DNA of 27,921 bases from Haplomitrium mnioides. Taxonomy: Eukaryota; Marchantiophyta; Haplomitriopsida; Calobryales. Of the stretch, positions 9,926 to 20,038 are shown piece after piece (the stretch's first letter is position 1; the number at the start of each line of letters is the position of its first letter). Position numbers and translations under genes: made by a program. The DNA is taken from positions 1-27,921 of the forward strand of contig JBNGIS010020425.1 of the NCBI GenBank assembly GCA_049999725.1, given 5' to 3'. The notes under the pieces are model-generated. The model ran no database searches, was not told the origin of the DNA, and saw only the letters and a program-made list of their open reading frames with translations.

Positions 9926-10826
9926 AGTACATGAAATCCGAAAAGTTTTCCAAATCAGGGACAAACAGATCATCAACAAACCTTCTAACAAGCGATAGCT
10001 TATGAAGGAAGACAGGCCAAGCCTGAGATCTGACAAGTCTCTTGAGGAAATCCCATTCGTACGTGAACAAAAAGAAATTAGCCAAGTACACTGCACAATT
10101 AGTGCCCATAGGTATCCCGATGGATTGTCTAAAGACAGAGTGCCCAAAAGAGAGATGAAGATTATCCACCAGAAAGTCCAGCCAGCAAATGAGGTCTGTG
10201 GCTTCTACTAACTTAAAAGACTTCAGGTTTACACAAGAATGTAATTCTTCTTTACTTTTAAGCCACATGTACTTAAAATCAAGCGTTGTTTTATGAACCA
10301 AGAATCTGAACCGATGGAGTTTAAACTGTTTACTAAAAACTTTTAGGATAAGAGAACTCATTCTGGTTTTAAGATCTACTAAGTCTATATTAGTATAAAG
10401 AGTCGAACAGTCAAAAGACTGCAGAACTAAAGAAGACGATTTCTCTGAGAGAGTTCTTGAGGAATTAATAAAGCTTGTCACTTTAATAATGTTTGTAGAA
10501 TCTTTCAGGATCCAAACATTAGCTTTATAAAGAGTGTCCACCCAAAGTTTATGCGCATTAGGTAAACAAGCTTTGTAACAATAACTAAGCCAATTAGAAA
10601 CATCAGTAAGAGTAGTACCACATGCAGCATTAATGAACCTGGGTTTCTTAGGAGTCTTGTGAAACTTCCAAGCAGCACAAATGAAGAGGGGTCTAGGACC
10701 TAACTTGTTGAGTTTAAACAAGTGATGATTTACGAATTTTTTGTGAGCCTCTTGAAGTCTAGTAAAGACATACAACGATGCATATGTAGAGAACGAATAG
10801 ATAGCAACCAATTTTTTCCCATGAGT
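9926..10826 (-). pseudogene. Penelope-like element reverse transcriptase fragment
   Basis: An uninterrupted minus-strand frame of about 300 codons. Landmarks from N to C (residue numbers from a start at 10811): WKFHKTPKKPRFINA (48-62), the HK-P-RPI block of Penelope-like RTs; SFDCSTLYTNI (132-142), catalytic motif A with the LYTNI hallmark; IGIPMGTNCAVYLANFFLF (231-249), motif B; and RRFVDDLF (276-283), the catalytic FVDD. It ends at Y295, just after the active site, where the copia B LTR starts. An in-frame TAG at 10827-10829 bounds the 5' end, so the N-terminal region and the C-terminal thumb and GIY-YIG endonuclease are missing. The absence of any stop contrasts with the neighbouring elements. 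Confidence 0.78.
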
Positions 10827-11642
10827 CTACTGAAAACTTACATGCCACACATCAAGAATGAAAGAATATGACACATTCAACACCGGCAAAAGATATGCAT
10901 ACAGGATTACTTGGAAGAAAAAGAATTACTAATGAAGGTGTATCGTCAAATTACCTGCAAGTCGTTATTTACTTCAGTATACAATGGCTACAAGCATTCA
11001 GTTGCCTACAAGTACCAGCCATCAAGAGCCTGCATTGGTTGTCTACAAATTGCACTCAAACAATGGAGAGTTTAAGAAACCTAAGGCCATAAAGGAGATG
11101 GCTGCAATAGGCTTGCTGGGAATAACACTCTCCACAACTAAGGCATTAAAGTCTTCATAGCAGGGAATCAACATAAGCTCATACTTGGCAACCATCAGTG
11201 CTTACAGCAGCGCCTGCACACTCTGAGTGACAGACTGGAAAGACACGAATAGAGCTGATAAGCTCAAAAGAAACTGTTGTCGTTCAAAAGTAGTCTTCGG
11301 TGACTTTTGCCTACCTAGGGTGACACTACCGACAGCACAAGAGGATCGATTATAATTTCTGGTTTGGTCCCAAAGAGCTAATCACATAGTTCCATTATTT
11401 GGGGAATGCCTTCCTTATGTCCATTCTAATGCTGAGTTATGGGCTTGTTAAAGTACCAACTACCCAAAGCAGGGTAGGCAGTAAAATACATCACCATAGA
11501 GCACATAGCAACAAAAGCACACCTGAGCCGGCCTCTTCAACATCCAAAGGAGTATGTTTCTAAACAGCATTTGAAAACCAAAGTCGACGACAGCTACGCT
11601 TTTGCCACTACGAAAGGACTGCATAAAGAGCTCAGTTGGTCG
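10827..11642. other. No recognised gene; probable EMC5 3' flank
   Basis: Short frames on both strands have no family resemblance I recognise. The part nearest 11642 should hold the EMC5 3' UTR. An AATAAT-like element occurs on the minus strand near 11393, but I cannot fix the polyadenylation site. Confidence 0.4.
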
Positions 11643-12375
11643 TTACTTGGATGAAAGCGATTGCGACAAATGTCCACGATGATTGAAAATCATAAAATCA
11701 AGATTCGCAGGAAGTCCTACAACTCTGCACAAACACCACCACAGTCAAGAACTTCCTTGTTCCTAGATAAGCCCACCTCTCAAAATGCAGATAAATCAAC
11801 AGTGAAGTTCAATATGTACAACATTTACAGAAATTCCTGATAGTTGTGAAAGCAGCTCCCAACCTATTCTCCCTCGAATCAGGTAGTATAGGGAGAAACG
11901 TTCCAGGAACTCGAAGAGCGGCCCAGAGACAGAGCCCAAAACTAATGACCAATTCAAGTAAAACCTGAGCAATCCATAAGAAATTACACGTCAACAGAAA
12001 GTTTTGAAATTCAATCCTTCAAAGTACTAAGAACACTTTCAAAAGTTTCAAAAGAAATATACGATGCAACGCACTGCCAATGGACAACGGTTGAGAGCAT
12101 AGTCCTTGACGGCACTCCAGACGTTGTTGCCAATCAGTCAACTTGAACGACACAAACACATGAACTTGACTGGGGCAAAACCTGACTAAATTCTTCTTCT
12201 TTGATCTTCAATTTGCCACGATCTGCAAGGGATGGAAAAACATAACATAAAATTAACATATCTCCAGCAGATTACTCCATACATCAACACTGTCGGAGAC
12301 AAACAACTTACAGAGGATGGTTGCATATGCAGCGTGTGCTAACATGAGCACCCCGATCGCAAAATCTGCTCCCAT
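11643..12375 (-). CDS. EMC5: ER membrane protein complex subunit 5 (membrane magnesium transporter), four exons
   Basis: Exons on the minus strand: 12375-12312, 12222-12182, 11964-11864 and 11724-11643. Together they give 288 nt, 95 residues plus TAA, with matching phases. Boundaries: donor CCTCT/GTAAGT, acceptor TTGCAG/AT; donor CAG/GTTTTG (weak), acceptor GCTCAG/GTTTTA; donor AATAG/GTTGGG, acceptor GTGCAG/AGTTG. The protein has an N-terminal hydrophobic helix with LAHAAYATI, a short loop YRGKLKIKEEEFS, a second hydrophobic segment ending LCLWAALRVPGTFL, the PDSREN turn and the C-terminal LPANLDFMIFNHRG block. This is the EMC5/MMGT pattern, with plant members slightly over 100 residues. EMC5 is a two-helix subunit of the ER insertase that places tail-anchored and polytopic proteins. 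About four residues are missing at the exon 2/3 junction relative to relatives, so that donor is the least certain boundary. No stop or frameshift is seen. Confidence 0.88.
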
Positions 12376-13400
12376 TTTATTCTTCACGATTCGCTCACCT
12401 CTCGATCCACGCCGAAGGAAACCAACCGTTTGGGACTACAATGTAGAAGGGCTCAATACGGCATTATGGCTGGATGATACAGTCCATAAATTTCCCTTGT
12501 TTGGGAATTGTGAAACTCTACAAAAGGATGCTGCAGAGGGCTTTCGTTTTCCACATGCCTCGTTAGTTTATAAGCTTCGTGACAACAATAGATTAGGGAA
12601 GCTAAGGGTGGTGAATGAGATTCTTCCAAATGTAATCTCATCATCGATTCTCCTGTGACTTCTGCAGAAAGTGCAGCTGATTATTATAACGTAAGGTATA
12701 GGCATCTTTCTCAAAGCAATGAGCAGTAGGGTAGCTGCGGAAGCCAGTTTCAATTCTTGGAGGCTAAATGAAAGGAAAGTATGCAGCCCTGTTGAGAGGA
12801 TTTGAGTAGTACACTGGTAACTAAGAGATCGTGAAGTTGCTACAGCAGAATTCCCATCTTTCTTTTTCTTCCATCGGACTGGACTATGCACGCACTATCA
12901 TGAATCCAAAACCATTCTTCATGTCACTTCCAAATGAGAGAAGCAACTTAATCATAAAACTTTGGTTGTGGGTTTGTTGGTATATGCTGCAGCAACTTCA
13001 CCATCTCCCTTTGTCCTCTCGCTAGAGAATGCCTGGTGCAACATTCTATTGTATTGTATTGTATTGAATAGCTTTCTTGGAATTCATTTCAAGATTCTTC
13101 TCTCCTAACTTTTCACGCTTTTGCTCAAAAAGTTTGCTTCTCAATCTCCATGTTGATATTCAATCTCTTGTTAATAATTATAATATCAACTTTTTTATAA
13201 ACAGTTCTAACAATTCTTTCATATTAAGAACTTAATTTTTCTCTAAGTACTAAATTAATAATAGAACTCCATAACATGATTTTGAAACCGGTTCTTGAAG
13301 CCTCAAAGAGAAGCAAAGTAAAGAACTATATTTGAGACTCTAATCAAAGAAAATAAACTTCCAAAACAAGTCAAGTATAGAAGTAATGATAGAACTATAG
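12376..13400. other. EMC5 upstream flank, no gene recognised
   Basis: Should contain the EMC5 5' UTR and promoter on the minus strand near 12376-12700. No convincing TATA box or motif cluster. The plus-strand open frame across 12317-12658 overlaps EMC5 exon 1 in antisense and resembles nothing I know. AT-richness rises after about 13140. Confidence 0.4.
13047..13066 (+). repeat. (TATTG)4 microsatellite
   Basis: Four perfect copies of TATTG, followed by AATAGC. Confidence 0.9.
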
Positions 13401-13900
13401 ATAACATGAATTTTAAACCCTTTCTAGCATGAGAGATGTTGAGTTTTGCTTCAATATTCATGTGCGTAAAGGATTTCAACTACCATTTTGAAGTCATTGC
13501 TTGCCCATGATTCAATAATAATTGTGCATAAGGACTTCACCAGTCCAAGTGAAGAGGAGGTTCTGAGTTCTATTGTAGAGTTCTTTCATGCACAAGCTTT
13601 ATAAATCCAAGCTAACTAAGAATTCAGAGTTTCATTTGAGAGTCTATACACATGAGGTTCATGGCTCCACTTCAGACACCAAGCACGTCTACGCTTTTGG
13701 TATTCCATATACACGTGGGCTTCAACAGTCCAAACATGTACGAGGTTTTGAGTTTAACTTTGGAGTTCATATGCGCATAAGGTTCAATAGTTCACATACA
13801 CAAATGTTTTCAAGAAATGAATTAGGTATAAATAAATATATAGTAATATTTTATCAATGAACCATGATTTTCCTTGAAGAGCTCATGCGTGCATAGAACT
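13400..13900. repeat. Degenerate scattered palindromic units
   Basis: Recurrent words of the type GTTCATATGCGCATAAGGTTC, for example near 13446-13472, 13512-13535, 13640-13665, 13770-13790 and 13883-13905. They look like loosened versions of the 24-bp units at 24155-24442: a CATG/GCGCA core flanked by GGTTC/GACTTC-like arms and TTCAA spacers. No regular period survives. The assignment to the same family is by eye. Confidence 0.4.
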
Positions 13901-14700
13901 CCATCTCAACAAAAAAAAGTCACTAGAATATAAATATTCATAAAACTTAGAAAATATATAAAATTGAATTACAAACATAAACTAATAGTATATTCTGAAC
14001 AAAACAATATAGAAACAACTACTTTGAAAATAACAGCCGCTAGTTTGAACTAATAACCGCTATTGAGTTTATATTGTATTTCGCGTTAAAAATTTTTCTT
14101 CAATTTTTTCTTTAATATTTATATTTGTTTATAGTTGTAAAATTTTTCATAAAAAAAATTTATTCAACCTGAAAATTGGTTTATTCAAATACCTATTGTA
14201 TTTTGAAAAAACTTTAACGTTAGATATTTGGTAAAAAAAAAGTAAAAGAAAAATATTATATTACAGTAAGATAAACAAACAAGAAAGAATATTGAAAAAA
14301 CATGGTAAAGTCATTTTTAATGTTTTATTAAAATTTTCAGAAAAACCTTCAATATACAATATCTTAAAACATTTACAAAAAACAAATCCAAAAAAAAAGA
14401 TGGCGTTGCAACATACACTAACATATAAATATCTAATCTAGTAAGAGTTGCTTTGAACTTGTATTTCCATCCATAGCAGATAAAAACAAAAAAGAAAATG
14501 TCTGCTTGTATAGACTTCAAGCTCACAAATCATAAAAGATGATGCCTTTCATAGAAATCAATATGATATTCCAAAGCAAGCAAGCAATGAATCATTGGTA
14601 ACTTGAAAAGTTGCATGTCCAAAATAAAATCACTCAGACATAGAATGATATCGTTAATGAAGATTGTAAAAAATTTAATGAGCACCAAAGAAAAAAAGGA
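13901..14700. other. AT-rich spacer downstream of methyltransferase copy 1
   Basis: Very AT-rich, with poly-A and poly-T runs and no credible gene. The segment near 14010-14060 has weak similarity to 21950-22000 (paired AACTACTTTGAA and AACCGCTA words), suggesting both are 3' flanks of the same repeated unit. Confidence 0.4.
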
Positions 14701-14944
14701 AAAAACTCACAATTGAAGAAAACTTATGCAAAAATCCAAATCAGTCAAAGAGAAACCTCCATGCCAGCATAGACTTCATTGCTAATTTTTACAAAAACCA
14801 ATAGGTTTTACTCAAAAATCATTTTTTGAAAGAAAATATATTGTCATGAAAATATTAATAACTATTGTTTGGAATAATCCAAGAATATAGATCAAACACA
14901 AAATATATTTCAAAAGAAATACTTTATTATTTATAAAAAATACA

Positions 14945-16080
14945 TCACTCTGCAGCTTCAGCTTCAGTTTTATCCTCTTCAAGATGAATGGTCTCATCAA
15001 ATTCGATGAGCTGAGAAGCTTTGGCATCTATAGCTGCAAGAGAATCTTGCCGAGACTTTCTAGTCCTGAAAATTGCAACAAAATCATCAGATGCACCAGC
15101 AGTACCAAGAGGAATATGCTCCTTATGGTATGTATACACAATCTATGACATCATATGGAAAAGAAGCCATCGTCAAAACTCTTTTGGGAATATAGTTGGA
15201 TTGACATTTATTATATTCCACAACAATACAATTTTGCATCAACTTGAGAGCATAGACAATGCTTGTACTCGACTCATAACAAAGCTCTAAGATCCAATCT
15301 TGCTTAATTAACAAATGGTCAATGAAAATTTTGTGCAAAACCTTAGGATTTTGGTACACATTCACAAAATCATCATCTTCTAGATGTTTTAGTTTCACCA
15401 AAATAGATGGAAAATTAAAAATCTCCTCATTATTTGTTTTGGATGGCCATTTGCATCGTCATATTGTAAGTTAAAGAGCTTTATGCCCCACTTTCCCTCC
15501 TTTGTTCAGTAGCCGACTACTGAGTACTCGTGGGCATGAGAGATTATGAGACCCCCAAATGATGAATGTTGGTTTTGTCATTGTAATTTTAAAAAATAAT
15601 CAAATATTGCAAAGAAAGTAAAAGAAAAGGAAACAAGATAAAATAAAACATTAAAATATCAAAACAAAACTTACGAGATGTTGTGGTCGATAGCATAGCA
15701 AACCTCTAAAAGAGCATCCTCTACAATGCCGAATTGTTGAGAAGAATGAATGACGATAAAAGACCAAAAATCAGAAGTAGTTACATCCACAAAAGAAGAG
15801 ACCATGGTCGTTATGCTTACATTCCTTTAGGTTATACCCATAAGAAATATCAACAATTGCTAAAGTGAAACTTCTCGATTTCACCAAGCCCTTTAATTGT
15901 CGAGCATTGGACTCCTCGTGGACTTGATAAAATGTGACGTTGAGTCTATCAACATAGGACATTAAGTCCTCGTCTTGTTTTCAAAACCCTCCTTTAGTTG
16001 GAGGGACAGTAGTGCCCTTTTGCTGCCTTGAATTCCACTCTCTGGCTTTTTGACAATGGAGCAGAAAGGCAAGAGGATAT
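14945..16080 (-). pseudogene. ParB/DNA-methyltransferase gene family, copy 1 (3' half), N4/N6-type methyltransferase remnant
   Basis: Minus strand, homologous over its length to 22755-23900. Order from N to C: linker LLHCQKAREWNSRQQ (about 16060), motif IV region AIVDISYGYN (about 15860-15830; family DPPY), an intron with donor CTC/GTAAGTTTTG at 15674 and a decayed acceptor near 15580, then VYQNPKVLHKIF, motif I region WILELCYESST and NCIVVEYN (15320-15215). The tail is EETIHLE-like, acidic, ending at TGA 14945-14947. AATAAAG follows the stop on the minus strand. A frameshift near 15130 and several others break it. Motif IV before motif I marks the beta-class of N4-cytosine/N6-adenine DNA methyltransferases. 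The N-terminal half is cut off at 16080 by copia C. Confidence 0.65.
15580..15674 (-). other. Intron in methyltransferase copy 1
   Basis: The donor GTAAGTTTTG at 15674 is near consensus. The length of about 95 bp matches the intron in copy 2 at the same protein position. The acceptor in both copies reads ACAATG or ACATG instead of an AG, so it appears lost. Confidence 0.6.
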
Positions 16081-16299
16081 TATTTAAGTTATTGAGCTTT
16101 GATAGGCTGCCATGCTGAGCTGGCAACCCCTTTAGTTTAGTTAGGGTTAGAGTTATATGTGCGGCAGATTGGAGTTGCAGTAGAGAGCACTCCTCTCCTT
16201 ATGTAAATTGTGGCCATATCATGCCACTGGAATATATAGCATTTTCTTCATCCCTTGGTGTATGTGATTTCGTATATTGCAACATAGTGTATTTTGACA
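16081..16299 (+). repeat. 5' LTR of copia C, copy 1
   Basis: Aligns with 25781-25978. The start has changed from TGTTGAAAT to TATTTAAG. It ends TTTTGACA immediately before the primer-binding site. The stem-loop of copy 2 (GGCTGCCAG...CTGGCAGCC) is partly lost here at 16105-16128. Confidence 0.75.
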
Positions 16300-16317
16300 T
16301 GTTATCAGAGCAAGCTC
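16300..16317 (+). other. Primer-binding site, copia C copy 1
   Basis: TGTTATCAGAGCAAGCTC is the initiator-Met tRNA type site (TGGTATCAGAGC...) with G-to-T and G-to-A changes, directly after the LTR. Confidence 0.75.
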
Positions 16318-17651
16318 AAAAATAGGCGTAACACTGCAGAGCAAGAAAATGGAGAAGAGAAAACAAAACAAGGAAGGAAAGAAAACCTCCATCACAGAGG
16401 TTGGAGATTGCAAGATCGACAACAAAGTGCAAAGTGTTTGCTACATTGACTTGGAAGAGGATCGTTGGTGCTTAGTGCAGAAAAATTGTTGGGTGTAGAA
16501 TCAAAATATCATAATTGAAGGTGTCCTTGATTCAAAATCTGCCAAAGAAGAAATTGCAGAAGAAAATGTTGCTCGAAATTAGGGTTTCTAGCAACTCAAA
16601 GAAGAAAACAACATTTAAGGAAGAAAACAACTTGAAGGAGATTTGAGGCAGGTTCAAGGCAAAAATTTGATGAATTTCTGCCAGTTCGTGATTGTAGTAG
16701 AGTCACCTAAAAGAGACAATTCAACTAGAGGTCAAATCATCTGAATCAAAGCAAAACTCGCTGAGTTTCTGCCCATCGATTCCATGTGTTGCCGAAGAAG
16801 AAAGAAGCAAGAAAAACATTGAAGGAGTTGTCCGTGAAGTAGGAATTTAACGCAAGAGGTTTGGAGTAGGGTTGCCCAACAAAATTGATTCAAGAGCAAC
16901 TTGAATCAATAGATTTGGAGCAGAAACAAAGAACTTACGCCATCGAGTGAAGGAAGGTGCAACAACAAACAAAGGTCGAAGGTGTCGCTGGTGGAAGACA
17001 AAATCGAAGCATGGTAGGACAAATCAAAGGTGTTTGGAGGTCAGGTTGAATCAAAATTGTTCGTATGTCAGGTCAAATCGAAATCGTTTGCAAGTCAAGA
17101 AGAAAAAAATATGTCTGCTGGTGAAGAGTAGAAATCGAAGGAGCAAGGGAGTCTTTCAGGAAAATTTATTGAGGTGGTTATTGAGGTTCAATAAGTAAAA
17201 ATCATGGGCCTTTATTTTTTGTTGAAGCAAAATCGCATCAAAGAGAAGGCAACAATCAAAGAGTTGGCCAAAATAGTTTGTGTGAAGAATAGATCTCATG
17301 AAGAAAAGGCTAGCTACATTTCATCAGTAGGCAATAATTCATCTCAAAGGCATCAACTAAGGTTTGTAGTTGAATCAACTACTATTATAAGACTTTGAAA
17401 TCTTCATACATAAGTTCAGCATCAACATAGAAGGTCACAAAGATCTTTTTCTTATCCCATCAGATTGAGGTTAAGGGATTCAGTCCTTACACAAAACAAT
17501 TTTGACCGCTATGGTTTCCTTTCTCCCTCTCTAATCACAAGAGATGACAAGAAAACCTGAAGGCTATACTCATATTGTTGTTCTTTTAAGCCAGCATAAA
17601 AGTAGTCTAATAGCCATCTGAATGCAACCACACTTATATCACAATTTCAAT
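16318..17651 (+). other. copia C leader, copy 1
   Basis: Purine-rich, with many GAAGAA/AAGGAG words giving short Lys/Glu-rich frames that are not conserved between the two copies. No domain is recognised. The leader is about 1.3 kb in both copies, which is long for a copia element. Confidence 0.55.
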
Positions 17652-18530
17652 ATGTCAAACAGAATTTCTTAGATAATCAGTGAGAAGCTGACTAAAAATA
17701 ATTATAATGTTTGGTCAATCAAAATGAAAAACTTTACAAAATGGATAGGGTACTAGGACTTCATCACATGAGATGAAGTTGAACTAGTCTTAGGCTCATC
17801 CTCATCTAGTGAGGAGATGCAAGTCTTCAAGACACATATAGAAAATGTCTATAAGTTGTTGTATTGGCTAACTATTAGTATCAATGACAAGATTATGGGT
17901 TATGTGTCAATAGCTAAAACACTCAAGGAGGCTTGAGATATCTTGAAGGAGAGATATGCCATCACGTTATATGTAAGGAAGTTGACATTGCAAATAGAAT
18001 TCTTTAATTTGCAAAAAGAGAAAATGAATGTAAATGTTTTTGCTTTGAAGATCAAATCACTAGCTAAGCAGCTAGCAAATGTCGGAAAAGAAGTGAAGGA
18101 AAGTGTCATGGTGGCAGTCTGCTTGATGGTTTAGGCAAAGAGTATCAGCGGTTCAAAATGTCAATGAGGACGAGAGAAGGAACCACATCCTTCTCACAAT
18201 TGATTGCCATATTAGTGGTAGAAGAACTTGACATTGGAGGAGGTATCTCAAGTAGTTAAGAACAAGCATTCTACTCTTGCAGAGGTAGAGTACAAGAAGG
18301 CAAAAGCCATGCCAGAAGTAATGTTGGCTATTGTTTTTCAAACGACAATGCACAAAATCAACAACGTCCATCAAACCAATTTTGTAATAGAGGTCAGTTC
18401 AAAGGCAAGGGAGTAATAAAAGATGTGGAAAACAACCACATCATTCAAGGAGAGACTACTATTATTGTGGAAAGCCAAGTCACATGGCAAAGGGCTGCTA
18501 TAAAGAGCAGAATGACATGAAACAACAAGG
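17652..18530 (+). pseudogene. copia C gag, copy 1
   Basis: The UBN2-type gag begins near ATG 17652 and matches copy 2 from 27266: NNYNVWSIKMKNF, YKLLYWLTISI, DILKERYAIT, FNLQKEKMNVN and the EELDIGGG block. It contains in-frame stops (for example TAG near 17670, TGA at the Trp of KEAWDIL near 17937) and a frameshift near 18120. The zinc knuckle near 18455-18500 (YYYCGKPSHMAKGC) has lost its first Cys and the Gly, both explained by G-to-A changes. Confidence 0.75.
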
Positions 18531-18620
18531 TGTTGGGGAACTATGCAAGTTCTAGCAATGCAAACAATGAGATATTTCTTTAATATAGCATGAGTGCTCA
18601 ACTATACTGTATGATAAGCA

Positions 18621-18908
18621 AAACAATGATAGAGATAAGTGGTTTGTCAATTCCACATGTTCTAATCACATAACAGGTCATAGAGAGTGGTTTAAAGAAA
18701 CCAAGAATCTGAGTACACATGGTTATGTAGAGACATGTGATTCTACTAAGCATCATATTCAACGAATTGATAGCATACCAATAGTACTTGAGAATGGAAA
18801 AACAAAGTGCCTATCTGATGTGATACATATGCCAATAATGCAAAAAAATCTGATTTCAGTTAGACATTATGTAGAGCAGAATATGCAAGTTAGGTTTAAC
18901 CTCATTGG
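18621..18908 (+). pseudogene. copia C protease remnant
   Basis: KWFVNSTCSNHITGH corresponds to the copia protease segment W-x-V-D-S-G-A-S-x-H-I-T-G. The catalytic Asp and Gly are replaced (NST for DSG). VIHMPIMQKNLISV follows. The sequence is cut at 18908 by the gypsy LTR. Confidence 0.65.
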
Positions 18909-19283
18909 TGTAATAGTACAAGTATAAGGTTGTGTTATTTATAAGAAAATAAAGAGGAGTGAAGGAAGTGGTAGAGAGTTACTTTTAGGGTTGAGATAAG
19001 ATTACTTTCTTTTGAAGTCACTTTTAGTACAGAATCACTTTTAGAGTTGAAATTAGAAGTGACTTGTAAGTGAAGAAAGAGGGATGACACCCTCTTCTCT
19101 TGTATAAATAGAAGGGTTTCTTAGTCTCACTCCTCATTCTGGAGTTCTTCTTGAATCACTTGGGTTCTTTGGTTGCTTGGTTTTTGCTTGCACTCTTGGT
19201 CTTAGCTTGGGCCTTGAGTTTTTAGTTGAAGAACTCTATTAGAGTTCATACTCATTTGGATTTGATCTTTGAGTTCTTCTACA
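18909..19283 (+). repeat. 5' LTR of gypsy element
   Basis: TGTAATAGTACAAG...TTCTACA, 375 bp with TG...CA ends. A TATA-like TATAAATAG lies near 19112. Its first 51 bp recur at 21902-21952. Confidence 0.7.
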
Positions 19284-19284
19284 T

Positions 19285-19302
19285 TGGTATTAGAATTATT
19301 GT
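19285..19302 (+). other. Primer-binding site of gypsy element, mutated
   Basis: TGGTATTAGAATTATTG resembles the initiator-Met site TGGTATCAGAGC with C-to-T and G-to-A transitions, two bases after the LTR end. Confidence 0.5.
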
Positions 19303-19449
19303 TCATTTTTTGGTGGTGAGTTATATGGAGAATCAAGAGGTGGTCTTCAAGCAATGGAGCAATGGCTTGAACATCTTTCATGCCTTTTAGAAGGAAGAAT
19401 GAAAGAAAGAGCAACTTTTCAAGAAGAAGAGAGTTATGAATGATTTCCA

Positions 19450-20032
19450 TTGCCAAAAGTATATGATAGGAGGATGGTTTGTGGTGCATCTGACAGCTTC
19501 ATATTTGATTGTAGGCAATATTTTGAAGCTAAAAACATTAGAGAAGATGGCCACAAATTCTATTTGTACCAAGTCAATTAGAAAGAGTTCCTAAAACTTA
19601 GTGGAGATATCAAGTAGAACAAGCACAACGTGGATTTGTTGCTCTTATTGTTTCTTGTGTGAGCTCAAAGAAGCGGTGATTTCAAGATTTAGGATTGTAA
19701 ATGTTGCAAAAGTAGCAAGAGATTGATTGGCCAGATTGAAGCAACTTGGTACAGTAAGAAGCTATGCTACACACTTTCAAGATATAATTATGCAAACTCC
19801 GGATATAAGAGAAGAAGAAGTACTATACCGTTTTGTTTGGGGATTGAAGCCTCGCACTAGAATAGAAGTTACTATGAGAGAGCCTACTCAATTAGAAGAA
19901 GCAATGTGTATGGCGGAGAGGCATGACTCATTACTTACCACTATAGAAGTTAGGCCACGTCCTCAACTATTCGAACAATGTACTCAAAACTTTGCAAGCT
20001 CTGCTGGAATTAAAATTTTGACAAGAATTTGA
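19450..20032 (+). pseudogene. gypsy gag remnant
   Basis: FDCRQYFEAKNIREDGHKF in the first frame (near 19510) and, in a later frame, LKQLGTVRSYATHFQDI, VLYRFVWGLKP and LEEAMCMAERHD (19727-19950) form the Retrotrans_gag pattern. In-frame stops and a frameshift separate them. The CCHC knuckle expected after this is not found. Confidence 0.7.
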
Positions 20033-20038
20033 GATACT

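Larger units (their letters stand above)
16081..18908 (+). mobile_element. copia element C, copy 1 (5' part only)
   Basis: An LTR, a primer-binding site, a leader of about 1.3 kb, a broken gag and a protease remnant match the second copy at 25781 onward. Integrase, RT, RNase H and 3' LTR are absent. A gypsy LTR starts at 18909, and past the gypsy element the sequence is not copia. The element sits inside methyltransferase copy 1. Confidence 0.8.

Noticed and set aside
11000-11160. Possible integrase-like LHSNNGEFKK peptide on the plus strand
   Set aside because: A single short similarity to the copia DNGGE block with no neighbouring integrase motifs. It is likely chance.
12317-12658. Plus-strand open frame of 113 codons
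   Set aside because: Antisense to EMC5 exon 1 and its 5' flank. It has no family resemblance, and the minus-strand gene explains the conserved sequence.
13588-13860. Plus-strand open frame of 90 codons
   Set aside because: Low-complexity repeat-derived peptide with no domain, overlapping degenerate palindromic units.
16947-17398. Lys/Arg-rich plus-strand frames in the copia C leader
   Set aside because: Not conserved in the leader of copy 2 and explained by purine-rich composition.
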